A DNA stretch of 32,600 nt from contig CALUZQ010000016.1 in NCBI GenBank assembly GCA_944325225.1, positions 1 through 32,600 of the forward strand. Reading direction: 5' to 3'. The first letter of the stretch is position 1. Every line of letters starts with the position of its first letter. This DNA comes from an uncultured Elusimicrobiales bacterium. Its GTDB lineage: Bacteria > Elusimicrobiota > Elusimicrobia > Elusimicrobiales > Elusimicrobiaceae. Below the pieces are notes generated by a model. That model ran no database searches and was not told where the DNA came from. It saw nothing but the letters and a program-made list of their open reading frames with translations. Of the stretch, positions 7,010 to 14,924 are shown piece after piece. The position numbers and the translations under genes are program-made.

Positions 7010-8497
7010 ATGAGAAGCAATAATAATTTGAAGGCGGTAATTTATTGTCGCGTATCTACTGAAGAACAAACTTTAGGGGGTAGCCTAGGTTACCAAGAAA
7101 AAGAATGCAAGGCCTTTGCTCAAAAAAGAGGACTTGATGTTATAAAAGTTTTTAGAGAGGAGGGGGAAAGTGGAAGAAAAGGAAGCAGAACACAATTAGA
7201 TGAAATGAGGAAATTCGTTTCGATTAAACAGAACAATGTTTCTTTCGTTATTGCTTTGAAGATTGATAGAGTTATGCGCAACCAATTAGAATTTTTGGCT
7301 TTAGAAGTTTTTTTAAAGAAACAAAAAATAGCACTTCTTTATGTTATGGAAAACAATGAGGATACTTCTGGTGGCAAACTATGTCGTAATTTCTCAGGGA
7401 TAGTAGCACAATTCGAATCGGATGTTAATAGCGAAAGGACAAAAGCGGGGAACAGAGAAGCTTTTTTAAGCGGTAGGTATATTAAAAAACTAAAAGGATA
7501 TTCTTTTAGAGTTAATCCTTTTGGCAAAAAACAGATTTACCCCAATGAGGACGCTAAATACATCATTAAGGGTTTTGAATTAATGGCAAAAGGAATTTAT
7601 AGCCAGAGAGAAGTGCTGGCTCAATTGAAAGCAGAGGGGTTTGTTAGCTATCCCCAAGCTTTTAATAGAATTTTGCATAATTCTGTGTATTGCGGCTTGT
7701 TGCCAGATACGCAAGGGGTAAATGATGGAAAACCTGTAATCGGAATTCATGAGCCTCTGGTAAGCAGAGAGCTGTTTGATAAAGTGCAAGAAATTATAGA
7801 TGGCAAGCGACCTACAGTCACCCCTCGAAAACGAAATAATCCGGCTTTCCCATTAAGGAGGTTCATCCGGTGTCCTAAGTGTGGAAAATTTATGACATCT
7901 AGTTTTTCAAAAGGGAAAAAAAGGAAATATGGTTATTATCATTGTTCTAAATGCTCATCTTCTCCAGAGACTCGTATATTAAAGACAACTTTGGAGAAGA
8001 TTTTTTTAGAATATCTAAACAGTCTAAATATTGATAATACATCCATCCTGAATTTGCAAAGTACCGTCATTGATGTGTTTCGTGAAAAAACGAAAGATTT
8101 AGACAACCAGCGCAAAATGCTTGATAAAAGTATAAAAGGACTGGAAGAAGAAAAAAGTCGTTTAATTAAAGCAGTAGCCGTTGGAAGTATTACTGCTGAA
8201 GATGGTGGGCCCGAAATCCAAAGAATAAAGGCCCAAATCAGTGAGAAGCAGATTTTGCTCGCAGATATGGCAGATACGCCTAATATTGAAGAATGTTGGG
8301 CGTTCGTTAAATATTTTTTAAATAATTTAACAGATATTTGGGAAAAGGCTGATTTAGATTTAAAACAAAAACTTCAGTGTTTGATTACGCCGGAAGGATT
8401 TTATTTTGATGGGAAAATAATCAAACACATAAAAATCCCTTATTTTATAAGCATTTTTTGCTCAAAAACAAGGGATTTTAATAAAAAGGGTGGATGA
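7010..8497 (+). CDS. large serine recombinase at the tRNA-His junction
   Basis: I start at ATG 7010 (MRSNNNLKAVIYCRVST) because AAAGGAG precedes it; the frame is open further upstream but overlaps the small gene. The 495-residue protein has a resolvase domain (Ser16 in YCRVST; KIDRVMRN arginine motif) and a recombinase domain with RILHNSVYCGLLP. A Cys4 zinc ribbon (CPKCGKF...CSKC) and a coiled coil (about 360-400, LDNQRKMLDKSIKGLEEEK) follow. It catalyses integration or excision of the island. The last codons and the TGA lie inside the tRNA-His gene, so the C-terminus is formed by the integration junction. It differs clearly from the recombinase at 74-1513. Confidence 0.93.
   Translation: MRSNNNLKAVIYCRVSTEEQTLGGSLGYQEKECKAFAQKRGLDVIKVFREEGESGRKGSRTQLDEMRKFVSIKQNNVSFVIALKIDRVMRNQLEFLALEVFLKKQKIALLYVMENNEDTSGGKLCRNFSGIVAQFESDVNSERTKAGNREAFLSGRYIKKLKGYSFRVNPFGKKQIYPNEDAKYIIKGFELMAKGIYSQREVLAQLKAEGFVSYPQAFNRILHNSVYCGLLPDTQGVNDGKPVIGIHEPLVSRELFDKVQEIIDGKRPTVTPRKRNNPAFPLRRFIRCPKCGKFMTSSFSKGKKRKYGYYHCSKCSSSPETRILKTTLEKIFLEYLNSLNIDNTSILNLQSTVIDVFREKTKDLDNQRKMLDKSIKGLEEEKSRLIKAVAVGSITAEDGGPEIQRIKAQISEKQILLADMADTPNIEECWAFVKYFLNNLTDIWEKADLDLKQKLQCLITPEGFYFDGKIIKHIKIPYFISIFCSKTRDFNKKGG
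8432..8479. terminator. inverted repeat between recombinase 2 and tRNA-His
   Basis: AAAATCCCTT (8432-8441) and AAGGGATTTT (8470-8479) form a perfect 10-bp stem with a 28-base loop containing T and A runs. It lies within the recombinase 3' end, just past the tRNA-His 3' end, and could end the tRNA transcript or fold at the attachment site. Confidence 0.4.
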
Positions 8498-8563
8498 CGA
8501 GATTTGAACCCGCGACCTCCGGTTCCACAGACCGGCGCTCTAACCAGCTGAGCTACATCCACC
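8489..8563 (-). tRNA. tRNA-His (GTG anticodon)
   Basis: Read on the minus strand the gene is 75 nt. It begins GGTGGATG with an encoded extra G(-1) facing C73, the hallmark of tRNA-His. The D arm TAGCTCAGCTGGTTAGAGC, the anticodon loop with GTG in stem CCGGT/ACCGG, and the T loop GGTTCAAATC are all canonical. CCA is not encoded. Its 3' end overlaps the stop codon of the serine recombinase, marking it as the integration target of the island. A good promoter lies 16 bases upstream. Confidence 0.95.
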
Positions 8564-8578
8564 ATAAATCAGTACTAT

Positions 8579-8607
8579 ATTATACCAATTTCCTCTCTAA
8601 TCTGCAA
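8579..8607 (-). promoter_or_regulatory. tRNA-His promoter
   Basis: On the minus strand TTGCAG (8602-8607) is followed by a 17-base spacer and a perfect TATAAT (8579-8584). The -10 ends 15 bases before the tRNA 5' end. Confidence 0.8.
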
Positions 8608-8670
8608 AAGCACGGGAATTTAGGCCTCCACGCGGTTCATGTTCCGTTTTACAAGATCTAAACGAACCGG

Positions 8671-8934
8671 CTAGCTGTGTCCAGCATATTTTGGAAGTTT
8701 CCTTTTCTGGGGTGAGGCGCTCCATGGCGTTTGGGAGGGGTTTGACCAAATTATTCCGGCCAGGAAAATATCACTTCTTTCCATGCAACTAAACACACTC
8801 AGATTCACTTTGCTGGAAGCAAAAAATGGCTGCATTTTGCGTAAATTCCAACGACGACAAGATTTTTCCCCAGCCAACTGAAAACGCTGGGCATAATACC
8901 TGGAAGAAACGAAACATTTCGGAGATTTTTTCAT
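8671..8934 (-). CDS. doubtful small reading frame between tRNA-His and the GGDEF/EAL gene
   Basis: An 87-codon frame opens with MKKSPKCFVSSRYYAQRFQL and is rich in Ser, Lys, Arg and Trp. The only ribosome-site hint is GAGA 6 bases before the ATG. I recognise no family, and other frames of the same stretch are also partly open, so this may be a decayed gene or non-coding DNA. It is listed because the 8564-8970 stretch has no other candidate. Confidence 0.25.
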   Translation of the reverse strand: MKKSPKCFVSSRYYAQRFQLAGEKSCRRWNLRKMQPFFASSKVNLSVFSCMERSDIFLAGIIWSNPSQTPWSASPQKRKLPKYAGHS

Positions 8935-8971
8935 GGGGAGTTCTCTAATCCGGTAAAATCCGGGATTTTGG

Positions 8972-9000
8972 AAAAAGAACCCCCACCAATTCGGTGGGGG
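8972..9000 (-). terminator. terminator of the GGDEF/EAL gene
   Basis: Read on the minus strand, CCCCCACC-GAATT-GGTGGGGG is followed by TTCTTTTT. It lies 18 bases after the stop of the 9019 gene. Confidence 0.85.
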
Positions 9001-9018
9001 AGCACTTTGGAAGCATTT

Positions 9019-11265
9019 TTAATTAGCAGGTTTTTCTTTAGCGGCTTGATCCGTTAGCAGTTTTGCTAATTGAGTGCTGTCCACTTCCGGAGCAGCTGCC
9101 TGCCCTTGGACATATTGAAAACCTAAATGTTTAATATGTTCCAGATCTTCCTGGGTTTTGGCGCCATCGGCCGCCAGGAAAATGCCCAGCTGCTGGCAGA
9201 TATCGGTAATGGCTTTGGCAATTACCTGTTGTTTTTGGCTGGCCTCTGGCGTCCAGATTGTGGGGGCCACTTTAATCCCTTCTATGGGCAGGTGTTGGAA
9301 GATGTTGGAGAGAGTTACCCCTTTACCTTCATAGTGCACTGTCAATCCGAAACCGGCTTTGCGTAATTCTTCCCCCGCTCGTTGCAGCTGCGGGAGGAAA
9401 TCCGTCCGGGCTGTTTCCGTTAACTCTATGATTAACAGCTGATTGGGTACGCCGTATTGGGCGGTTTTGGCGGTCAAGCGCTGTACAAAATCTGCATCAT
9501 ACAATAGTTCATTGGACATATTGACTACAATCGGTATCAGCGGGGAACCATTTTTCTGCCAGTGGGCAATTGCTTGGCAGGCCGATTCAAAAAGGAAGCG
9601 GTCAAATTGATAAATAAATCCATTTTTTCGGAACACCGGGATAAATTGTTCCATGGATAATGCTTCCGGGCGATTGGGGATACGCCACCGTGCCAAGGCC
9701 ATGGCAGCCCCGATCTTCCCGCAATCTAATGATACAATGGGTTCCATGAAAAAGTGGAGTTCATTTTTTTTGATAGATTGCTGCATATGGCGTTCCATAA
9801 AATCTTCTTCTTCCAGGGTTTTCTGCCAGCCGGGACGGTAAAAAGCCACAATTTCATCATAACGGCCTTTTACTTGGCTTTTTGCTACCGTGGCACGGTT
9901 ATACATCAAATTCAGCGGCATGGATCGGTCTTCTATCGGATATACCCCAAAAGAGAGCAGCAGCGGATAGGCCTGGCAGTTTTCCGTCTGGAAACTGGTA
10001 ATTTGTTCCCCTAATAATTCCAGCCGGTTTTTCAAGGCACCTTCCGTGGTGTATTTTAGCAACATGCCAAAATAGTCGCCATAAATACGGGTGCACAGTT
10101 CATTGGGCTGCAGATTATTTTGAATGACCCGGGCAATATGATTGAGTAAAATATTTCCCACCTTATAGCCGTGTTGTTCGTTAAAAATTTTGAATTTGCT
10201 CACATCCATCGCTACAATGGCATAACGCGTATCCGGATTTTCTTTCAGCAGCCGTTCCACTTCGGTTCGGTTAGCTTCGGCATTGGGGAATCCGGTTACC
10301 GGATCTATATAGGCATAGGCAAACAACTCTTCCCGGGTTCTTCGTTGCTGCAGGAATACATATCCCCAAACGGCCAGCCCGGCAATTGCTACTGCCAGAC
10401 AGAGAATCAACAACAAGGTAATAAATGCGTTGATTTGTGCTGTTAAGCGGGCGGTTGGAACAACGGAAAACAAATACCAATCGTTGATATTAAGCGGTTC
10501 ATAACTAATATGCAGGGATCCTTTCTCGGCCGAAAGATAATCAATCGTGCCGCTTTTGCGTTGTTGGAGTTGGCCGCGCAATTCTTGGGCCAGGTCATGT
10601 TCGGGGTCGTCCGGCGAGTTGAAGATATTGTACATCCCGCTGACGGCGTTTTTATGATCCGCCTTGATGATTTTTTCTCCGTTGGCCCGCACCACTAAGG
10701 AATATCCTTCTCCGCCGAAGCTGGCAACATCCAGGGCCTGGGCAAATTCTTCCATGCCGCGGGTAGCAAACAGTACGCCGATAATTTGGTTATGGTGATA
10801 AACGGGCACTGCCTCTACAAAGATATTTTTTCCGTCTGCATCATCTTTAATTAAATTAGACACATTGGGGGTGCCTGACATGGCTTTGATAAAATGAGGT
10901 TCCTGGGCGATATCCAGCAGCAAATCATCACTGAGTACGGCCATTCCGTCGGGGTACACAAAACCCATGCGCTTAAAATTATTTGTTTTGCTTTCTGCTT
11001 TCATGAGCTTGGTAATCATATTTTCCGTAGGATTTTCCACAGCGCCGATGGCGGTAGCAATACTTTGCAGCAAGTCAAAATCGTCCTGCACTTTGGCTTC
11101 AATGGTATTTACTCCCTGTTTGGCCACTTCGGCCAGATAGGTTTTCATATCTTGATGCAGAATGTTACTCAGCCGGTTTACATACAGAAAAATACCGGTG
11201 GAAAGAATTGCCGTGCAGATTAACACAAGCACAGAAAACTGCCAGAAAGAAAATGATTTTTTCAC
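9019..11265 (-). CDS. membrane sensor with dCache, degenerate GGDEF and degenerate EAL domains
   Basis: I start at GTG 11265 (VKKSFSFWQF...) because AGGGGG stands 7 bases upstream; another in-frame GTG lies at 11307. The 748-residue protein has a transmembrane segment (about 8-28), a periplasmic dCache-like sensor with PVYHHNQIIGVLFATRG, and a second membrane segment (about 275-297). GGDEF-like (about 310-450) and EAL-like (about 475-730) domains follow. The GGDEF motif reads YGDYF, the EAL motif reads MAL in AAMALARW, and the DDFGTG loop reads HYEGKG. Neither cyclic-di-GMP synthesis nor hydrolysis is therefore expected. ELTET is kept. It may be a c-di-GMP receptor or a scaffold. It is downstream of the sdaA and nitroreductase genes on the same strand. 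Confidence 0.88.
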   Translation of the reverse strand: MKKSFSFWQFSVLVLICTAILSTGIFLYVNRLSNILHQDMKTYLAEVAKQGVNTIEAKVQDDFDLLQSIATAIGAVENPTENMITKLMKAESKTNNFKRMGFVYPDGMAVLSDDLLLDIAQEPHFIKAMSGTPNVSNLIKDDADGKNIFVEAVPVYHHNQIIGVLFATRGMEEFAQALDVASFGGEGYSLVVRANGEKIIKADHKNAVSGMYNIFNSPDDPEHDLAQELRGQLQQRKSGTIDYLSAEKGSLHISYEPLNINDWYLFSVVPTARLTAQINAFITLLLILCLAVAIAGLAVWGYVFLQQRRTREELFAYAYIDPVTGFPNAEANRTEVERLLKENPDTRYAIVAMDVSKFKIFNEQHGYKVGNILLNHIARVIQNNLQPNELCTRIYGDYFGMLLKYTTEGALKNRLELLGEQITSFQTENCQAYPLLLSFGVYPIEDRSMPLNLMYNRATVAKSQVKGRYDEIVAFYRPGWQKTLEEEDFMERHMQQSIKKNELHFFMEPIVSLDCGKIGAAMALARWRIPNRPEALSMEQFIPVFRKNGFIYQFDRFLFESACQAIAHWQKNGSPLIPIVVNMSNELLYDADFVQRLTAKTAQYGVPNQLLIIELTETARTDFLPQLQRAGEELRKAGFGLTVHYEGKGVTLSNIFQHLPIEGIKVAPTIWTPEASQKQQVIAKAITDICQQLGIFLAADGAKTQEDLEHIKHLGFQYVQGQAAAPEVDSTQLAKLLTDQAAKEKPAN

Positions 11266-11300
11266 GGATGTCCCCCTTGGGTGAAACAATATGGGCGGCG

Positions 11301-11810
11301 TTACCACTTTTCCGGGTGTATTTTGGCCGGGTCGAAGCGGTCCACTTCTTCTTTATGTTCGGCCGGATATCCCAAAGCGATGATATTTAACGGTTTGACG
11401 GATTCGGGCAATCCCAGTATGCGGGCTAATCCGTCCATGCGTTCTTCGTTGGGATAAACTCCCAGCCATACGCTGCCTATGCCCAGCGAGGTAGCCGCCA
11501 GCAAAATGTTTTGGGTGGCGGCGCCGCAGTCGGCTATCCAATAACCGGGGGCGTGTTCGCGCTGGGTGTTGCCACAGACGATAATCGCGCAGTCGGCTTG
11601 GGCCAGCATGGGGGCGTATGGGTGAATGTGCATAATCTTTTGGAAAGTATTTTTATCCCGGACTACTACAAATTCCCATTCCTGGCAATTGCGTGCGGTA
11701 GGCGCCATCATAGCGGCGCGCAGCAAGGTGTTCAAATCCTCCTGGGCGATGGATTGCCGGGTAAACTGGCGGATACTTCTTCTTTTTAAAATAGCTTCCA
11801 TGGTTTTCAT
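11301..11810 (-). CDS. nitroreductase-family flavoprotein
   Basis: The 169-residue protein begins MEAILKRRSIRQFT, the FMN-phosphate-binding RRSxRxF motif of nitroreductases. It goes on with LLRAAMMAPTARNCQEWEF, another family signature, and ends with NIIALGYPAE. The family uses FMN and NAD(P)H to reduce nitro groups, quinones or other small electron acceptors; the substrate cannot be told. At 169 residues it is of the compact type common in anaerobes. The start ATG at 11810 has AGGGGGA upstream and overlaps the L-serine dehydratase stop (ATGA), so the two are coupled. Confidence 0.92.
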   Translation of the reverse strand: MKTMEAILKRRSIRQFTRQSIAQEDLNTLLRAAMMAPTARNCQEWEFVVVRDKNTFQKIMHIHPYAPMLAQADCAIIVCGNTQREHAPGYWIADCGAATQNILLAATSLGIGSVWLGVYPNEERMDGLARILGLPESVKPLNIIALGYPAEHKEEVDRFDPAKIHPEKW

Positions 11811-13036
11811 TTTGAATCCCCCTTTAAACGCAATACTTTTTCTTTAAAAAAACGGGCCAAACCACCGCGGGCGGTTTCGCGGTAGTCGTTGTTCATATCC
11901 AACCCCGTTTGCATCATGGTTGCGAGTACATCGTCGTAGGAAACGCGGTTGTCTCCGTCGGACATAAGGGCATAGGTGGCGCAGTCCAAGGCGCGGGAAG
12001 CGGCCAAGGCGTTGCGTTCTATACACGGGATTTGCACCAATCCGTCCACCGGGTCGCAGGTAAGCCCCAGGTGGTGTTCCAGCCCCATTTCGGCGGCATA
12101 GGCGATGCGGCGGTTGTCGCCGCCTTCCAGTTGGCAGGTGGCGGCGGCGGCCATGGCACAGGCCACGCCCACTTCGCCTTGGCAGCCCACTTCGGCCCCG
12201 GAGATGGACGCGTTGGCTTTGGCCATATTGCCAAACAAACTGGCGGTGGCCAGGGCTCGGATAATGGTATTGTCCTCAAATTCACAAATTTCCTGTACCA
12301 GCCGGCATACGGCCGGCACCACGCCGCAGGAGCCGCAGGTGGGTGCGGTAACCACAATGCCGCCCGAAGCGTTTTCTTCGGCACAGGCCAAGGCATACGA
12401 AAACAGGTTATTCATACGGCGCAGATATTGGGGGGAATTTTCCGCCTTATACAAGTAGCGCCGGGCCTTGCGTTCCAGGTTTAACGACCCGGGCAATACG
12501 CCGCGTTTTTCCAGGCCGCGTTTCATGGTGGCCTGCATTGTTTGCCAGACGGTTTCCAGGTAGTTCCAGATAGCGGCGCCTTCGTATTCTTCTACATATT
12601 CCCACAGCAGCATTCGCTTTTGGGAAGTATATTGCAGAATTTCCGCCATAGAGGTATGGGGATAAATGTTATTTACCTTTTGGCCGATGGTTTCGTCGTC
12701 CCGAATGGTACCGCCGCCCACGCTGTAGATGACTTTTTCCCCAATGATATGGCCGGCTTTGTCCAGCGCCTGCAGGCGCAGGGCGTTGGGGTGTTTGGGC
12801 ATAATGGTCGTATAGTCCCATTGGATTTCCACCGGTTTGGGGTAGAAGGCCTCTTTGATGGTAAAATCGGTTAAATGGCCTTTGCCGGTAGCGGCGAGGG
12901 AACCGTATAAAACGACTTTAAAGCTGGCCGCGGCGGGATAATCCCGGTTAAAAGCGTCGGCCGCTTTGCGGGGGCCCATCGTGTGGCTGCTGGACGGACC
13001 CATTCCAATCTTATAGAGTTCTCTGAGCGATTCCAT
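11807..13036 (-). CDS. sdaA: L-serine dehydratase (L-serine ammonia-lyase), iron-sulfur type
   Basis: I start at ATG 13036 (MESLRELYKIG) because GAGGAAGGGA lies upstream; the frame extends to 13078 without a ribosome site. The 409-residue enzyme converts L-serine to pyruvate and ammonia with an oxygen-sensitive [4Fe-4S] cluster. The beta-domain signature GMGPSSSHTMGP is at the N-terminus. The alpha domain has APTCGSCGVVPAVC and LTCDPVDGLVQIPC, which carry the cluster cysteines. Both domains are in one chain, as in SdaA of Proteobacteria. Serine-derived pyruvate would feed fermentation in this anaerobe. It is first in an operon with the nitroreductase. A TATACT box (minus strand, 13057-13062) may be its -10. 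Confidence 0.95.
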   Translation of the reverse strand: MESLRELYKIGMGPSSSHTMGPRKAADAFNRDYPAAASFKVVLYGSLAATGKGHLTDFTIKEAFYPKPVEIQWDYTTIMPKHPNALRLQALDKAGHIIGEKVIYSVGGGTIRDDETIGQKVNNIYPHTSMAEILQYTSQKRMLLWEYVEEYEGAAIWNYLETVWQTMQATMKRGLEKRGVLPGSLNLERKARRYLYKAENSPQYLRRMNNLFSYALACAEENASGGIVVTAPTCGSCGVVPAVCRLVQEICEFEDNTIIRALATASLFGNMAKANASISGAEVGCQGEVGVACAMAAAATCQLEGGDNRRIAYAAEMGLEHHLGLTCDPVDGLVQIPCIERNALAASRALDCATYALMSDGDNRVSYDDVLATMMQTGLDMNNDYRETARGGLARFFKEKVLRLKGDSK

Positions 13037-13085
13037 AACATTCCCTTCCTCTGGGCAGTATATAAAAAATGTTATCATATTTCAT

Positions 13086-13652
13086 ATGAATATATTTTCT
13101 TCTCTTTTGGTAGCGGTGGGTTTATCTATGGACAACTGGGCCGTTACGATTGCGTCGGGCTGTTCCCATCACCAAGCGATTGCCAGGAGCTATATTTTTA
13201 AAGTAAGCAGTTTGTTTGCGTTGGCGCATCTGGTCATGTTTTCCGTTGGGTGGCTGTGCGGGGCGGGGCTTGGGAAGTATATTGGGGCGGTGGATCACTG
13301 GGTGGCCTTTTTTATTTTGATTTTTATAGGGGCGCGCATGATTAAAGAATCGCGCGGGGCGGAAGCGGAGAAAGAGGTTTGCACTTTGCATTCATTTAAA
13401 GTGCTGTGCGCTTTGTCGGTGGCCACGAGTTTGGACGCGTTGCTGGTAGGTATGGGGCTGGCGTTTACGGCGGCTCCTTTCGGCGCCACGGTGGCTATGC
13501 TGACGGTGTGTGTTTTTGTAACCAGTTGGACGGGCTTTTATGTGGGGGCTTTTTTGGGCCGAAAGTTCGGTAAAATTATGGAAGGGCTGGGCGGCGCGGT
13601 ACTGATGTTGATTGGGCTTAAACTGTTGCTTGAAGGCGTGGGCATTTGGTAG
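13086..13652 (+). CDS. mntP: MntP-family manganese/cation exporter
   Basis: The 188-residue protein has six hydrophobic segments in two homologous halves, as in MntP (DUF204). The conserved acidic motifs are present: GLSMDNWAVTIASG in the first half and ATSLDALLVGMGLAF in the second. MntP exports Mn2+ from the cytoplasm. There is no Shine-Dalgarno before the ATG; instead TATCAT (13073-13078) ends 7 bases upstream, suggesting a leaderless transcript. It is divergent from sdaA with only 49 bases between starts, so their promoters overlap. A paralogue follows 30 bases downstream. No Mn riboswitch is visible, as the leader is too short. Confidence 0.88.
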   Translation: MNIFSSLLVAVGLSMDNWAVTIASGCSHHQAIARSYIFKVSSLFALAHLVMFSVGWLCGAGLGKYIGAVDHWVAFFILIFIGARMIKESRGAEAEKEVCTLHSFKVLCALSVATSLDALLVGMGLAFTAAPFGATVAMLTVCVFVTSWTGFYVGAFLGRKFGKIMEGLGGAVLMLIGLKLLLEGVGIW

Positions 13653-13682
13653 AATCTGGGGTATCTGAAGGGAGGTTCGGCT

Positions 13683-14240
13683 ATGGGCATAATCGCCGTA
13701 ACAATTATATTTCTGTGTATTTGTGTGGACAATATGGTTTGCGCCAATATGTCTGCTATGAAAATGACTTCTGAAAAAAAGAGCATTTTCTCTATCAAAA
13801 TGGCGTTGTTTTTTGCGGGCTTTAATGCGTTGTTTTTCGGCATTGGGTATTTGCTGAGCATTGTGTTTTTCCGCGGTTGGGTTCACTTTGCCAACCATTG
13901 GGTAGCGTTTGCGTTTACTTTGTTGTTGGGGATTAAGTTTATGTTGGAATCTATTGAAAAATCGCCCAGTTTTTCTAACTTGGATGCAGATGACCACCGC
14001 AAAATGCTGAAAGTTTCCTCCGTCTTTGGGCTCAATGCGTTGCTGGTGGGGTATGCCGTAGAAACGATGGACAAGGCATTCTTCCCGCAGGTGCTGATTT
14101 TATTGTTCATCACTTTTGCGATGACCCTGTTAGGGTTTCATCTGGGGAACAATACTTCTAAGACGATTGCCAGCAAAAAAGTGGAAATGGTGGCCGGGCT
14201 GGTACTGATTGTGATGGCAGTCAGTCTGATTATTGTGTAG
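13683..14240 (+). CDS. divergent MntP-like membrane protein (tandem paralogue)
   Basis: The 185-residue protein has the six-segment layout of MntP and matches its neighbour in order: CVDNMVCANMSAM in place of SMDNWAVTIASG, and VFGLNALLVGYAVE in place of ATSLDALLVGMGLAF. The second-half Asp is Asn here, so the transported ion or the mechanism may differ. It has a strong GGAGGT before the ATG, unlike the first copy. The two genes are probably co-transcribed and might form a heteromer, though this is inferred. A terminator follows. Confidence 0.82.
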   Translation: MGIIAVTIIFLCICVDNMVCANMSAMKMTSEKKSIFSIKMALFFAGFNALFFGIGYLLSIVFFRGWVHFANHWVAFAFTLLLGIKFMLESIEKSPSFSNLDADDHRKMLKVSSVFGLNALLVGYAVETMDKAFFPQVLILLFITFAMTLLGFHLGNNTSKTIASKKVEMVAGLVLIVMAVSLIIV

Positions 14241-14264
14241 TGGAGTTTTAAAGCGATTTCTTGC

Positions 14265-14292
14265 AAACCCGCGCTTTACGCGCGGGTTTTTA
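14265..14292 (+). terminator. terminator after the MntP pair
   Basis: A perfect 10-bp stem (AAACCCGCGC / GCGCGGGTTT) with loop TTTAC is followed by TTTATT. Confidence 0.9.
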
Positions 14293-14313
14293 TTGGGAAG
14301 ATTTTAAAAGGGC

Positions 14314-14337
14314 TTGCTTTGTTTTTTTTGATAAATT
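14314..14337 (+). promoter_or_regulatory. promoter of pilin gene 1 with T8 spacer
   Basis: TTGCTT (14314-14319) and TAAATT (14332-14337) flank a 12-base spacer containing T8. The -10 and start region are almost identical to those at pilins 2 and 3, where 12 T give a 16-base spacer. The short spacer predicts a weak or silent promoter here. Confidence 0.5.
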
Positions 14338-14343
14338 TTGCGT

Positions 14344-14857
14344 ATGAACCGAATTTATCAAAAAACATTCCCCGGCGTTAAAAACGCCGGATTTACGCTC
14401 ATAGAGCTATTAGTGGTCGTTTTAATTATTGGTATTTTGGCGGCTGTCGCATTACCGCAATATGAGCGGATTGTGCTAAAGAGCAAAGTGATGAATATGC
14501 TGCCGCTGCTGCGGGCTTTGCATGATGCCCAGGAACGATACTTTTTGGCTAATGGAAGTTATGGACGAATAGAAGATTTAGATATTAGTCTTCCCGAATC
14601 GTATGAAGGAAATGCTGATGGAATTGATTTTTTTTGGTCCCAATAATTTTTATATTTCTGTTGAAGGGACTTATACTACTGTATCTGGGGGAATTAATGG
14701 TCCGGCAGGAGAGTTAATTGGATTTGTCTTTTATGGGATCCACTCAGCTAAGTATCAGGATAGAATCGTTTGTTTTTCTGCGGATAAAATTGGTAAACAA
14801 ATATGCCAAAGTTTTGGCGGAGAACAAATTGATAATAACAACTGGTTTTTTAGGTAA
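14344..14857 (+). pseudogene. type IV pilin gene 1, frameshifted at a T8 run
   Basis: The start ATG 14344 gives MNRIYQKTFPG, then a prepilin site (KNAG-FTLIELL) and the hydrophobic pilin helix (VVVLIIGILAAVALPQY). The frame stops at 14646, after 100 residues. The next frame, +1, continues without a stop to 14857 with typical pilin ending sequence (VCFSADKIGKQICQSFGGEQ). The shift lies at T8 (14628-14635): one T fewer would join the two parts into one protein of about 170 residues. This can be a true pseudogene, an assembly error in a homopolymer, or slippage-based phase switching. Pilins build fibres for adhesion, motility or DNA uptake; no assembly genes are in the window. Confidence 0.8.
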
Positions 14858-14880
14858 AGTTTATTAAATAGTTCTCCTAT

Positions 14881-14912
14881 AAAAAAGCCCGCGCATAAAC
14901 GCGGGCTTTTTT
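14881..14912. terminator. bidirectional terminator
   Basis: AAAAAAGCCCGCG / CGCGGGCTTTTTT, a 13-bp stem with A and T runs on both sides, serves both the pilin 1 gene (+) and the convergent Ala/Lys-rich gene (-). Confidence 0.92.
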
Positions 14913-14924
14913 GCAGCAATCAGT

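Noticed and set aside
12019..12484. Long frames inside sdaA on both strands
   Set aside because: They overlap a clearly conserved enzyme and consist of Gly/His/Ala- or Pro/Trp-rich shadows typical of GC-rich coding DNA.
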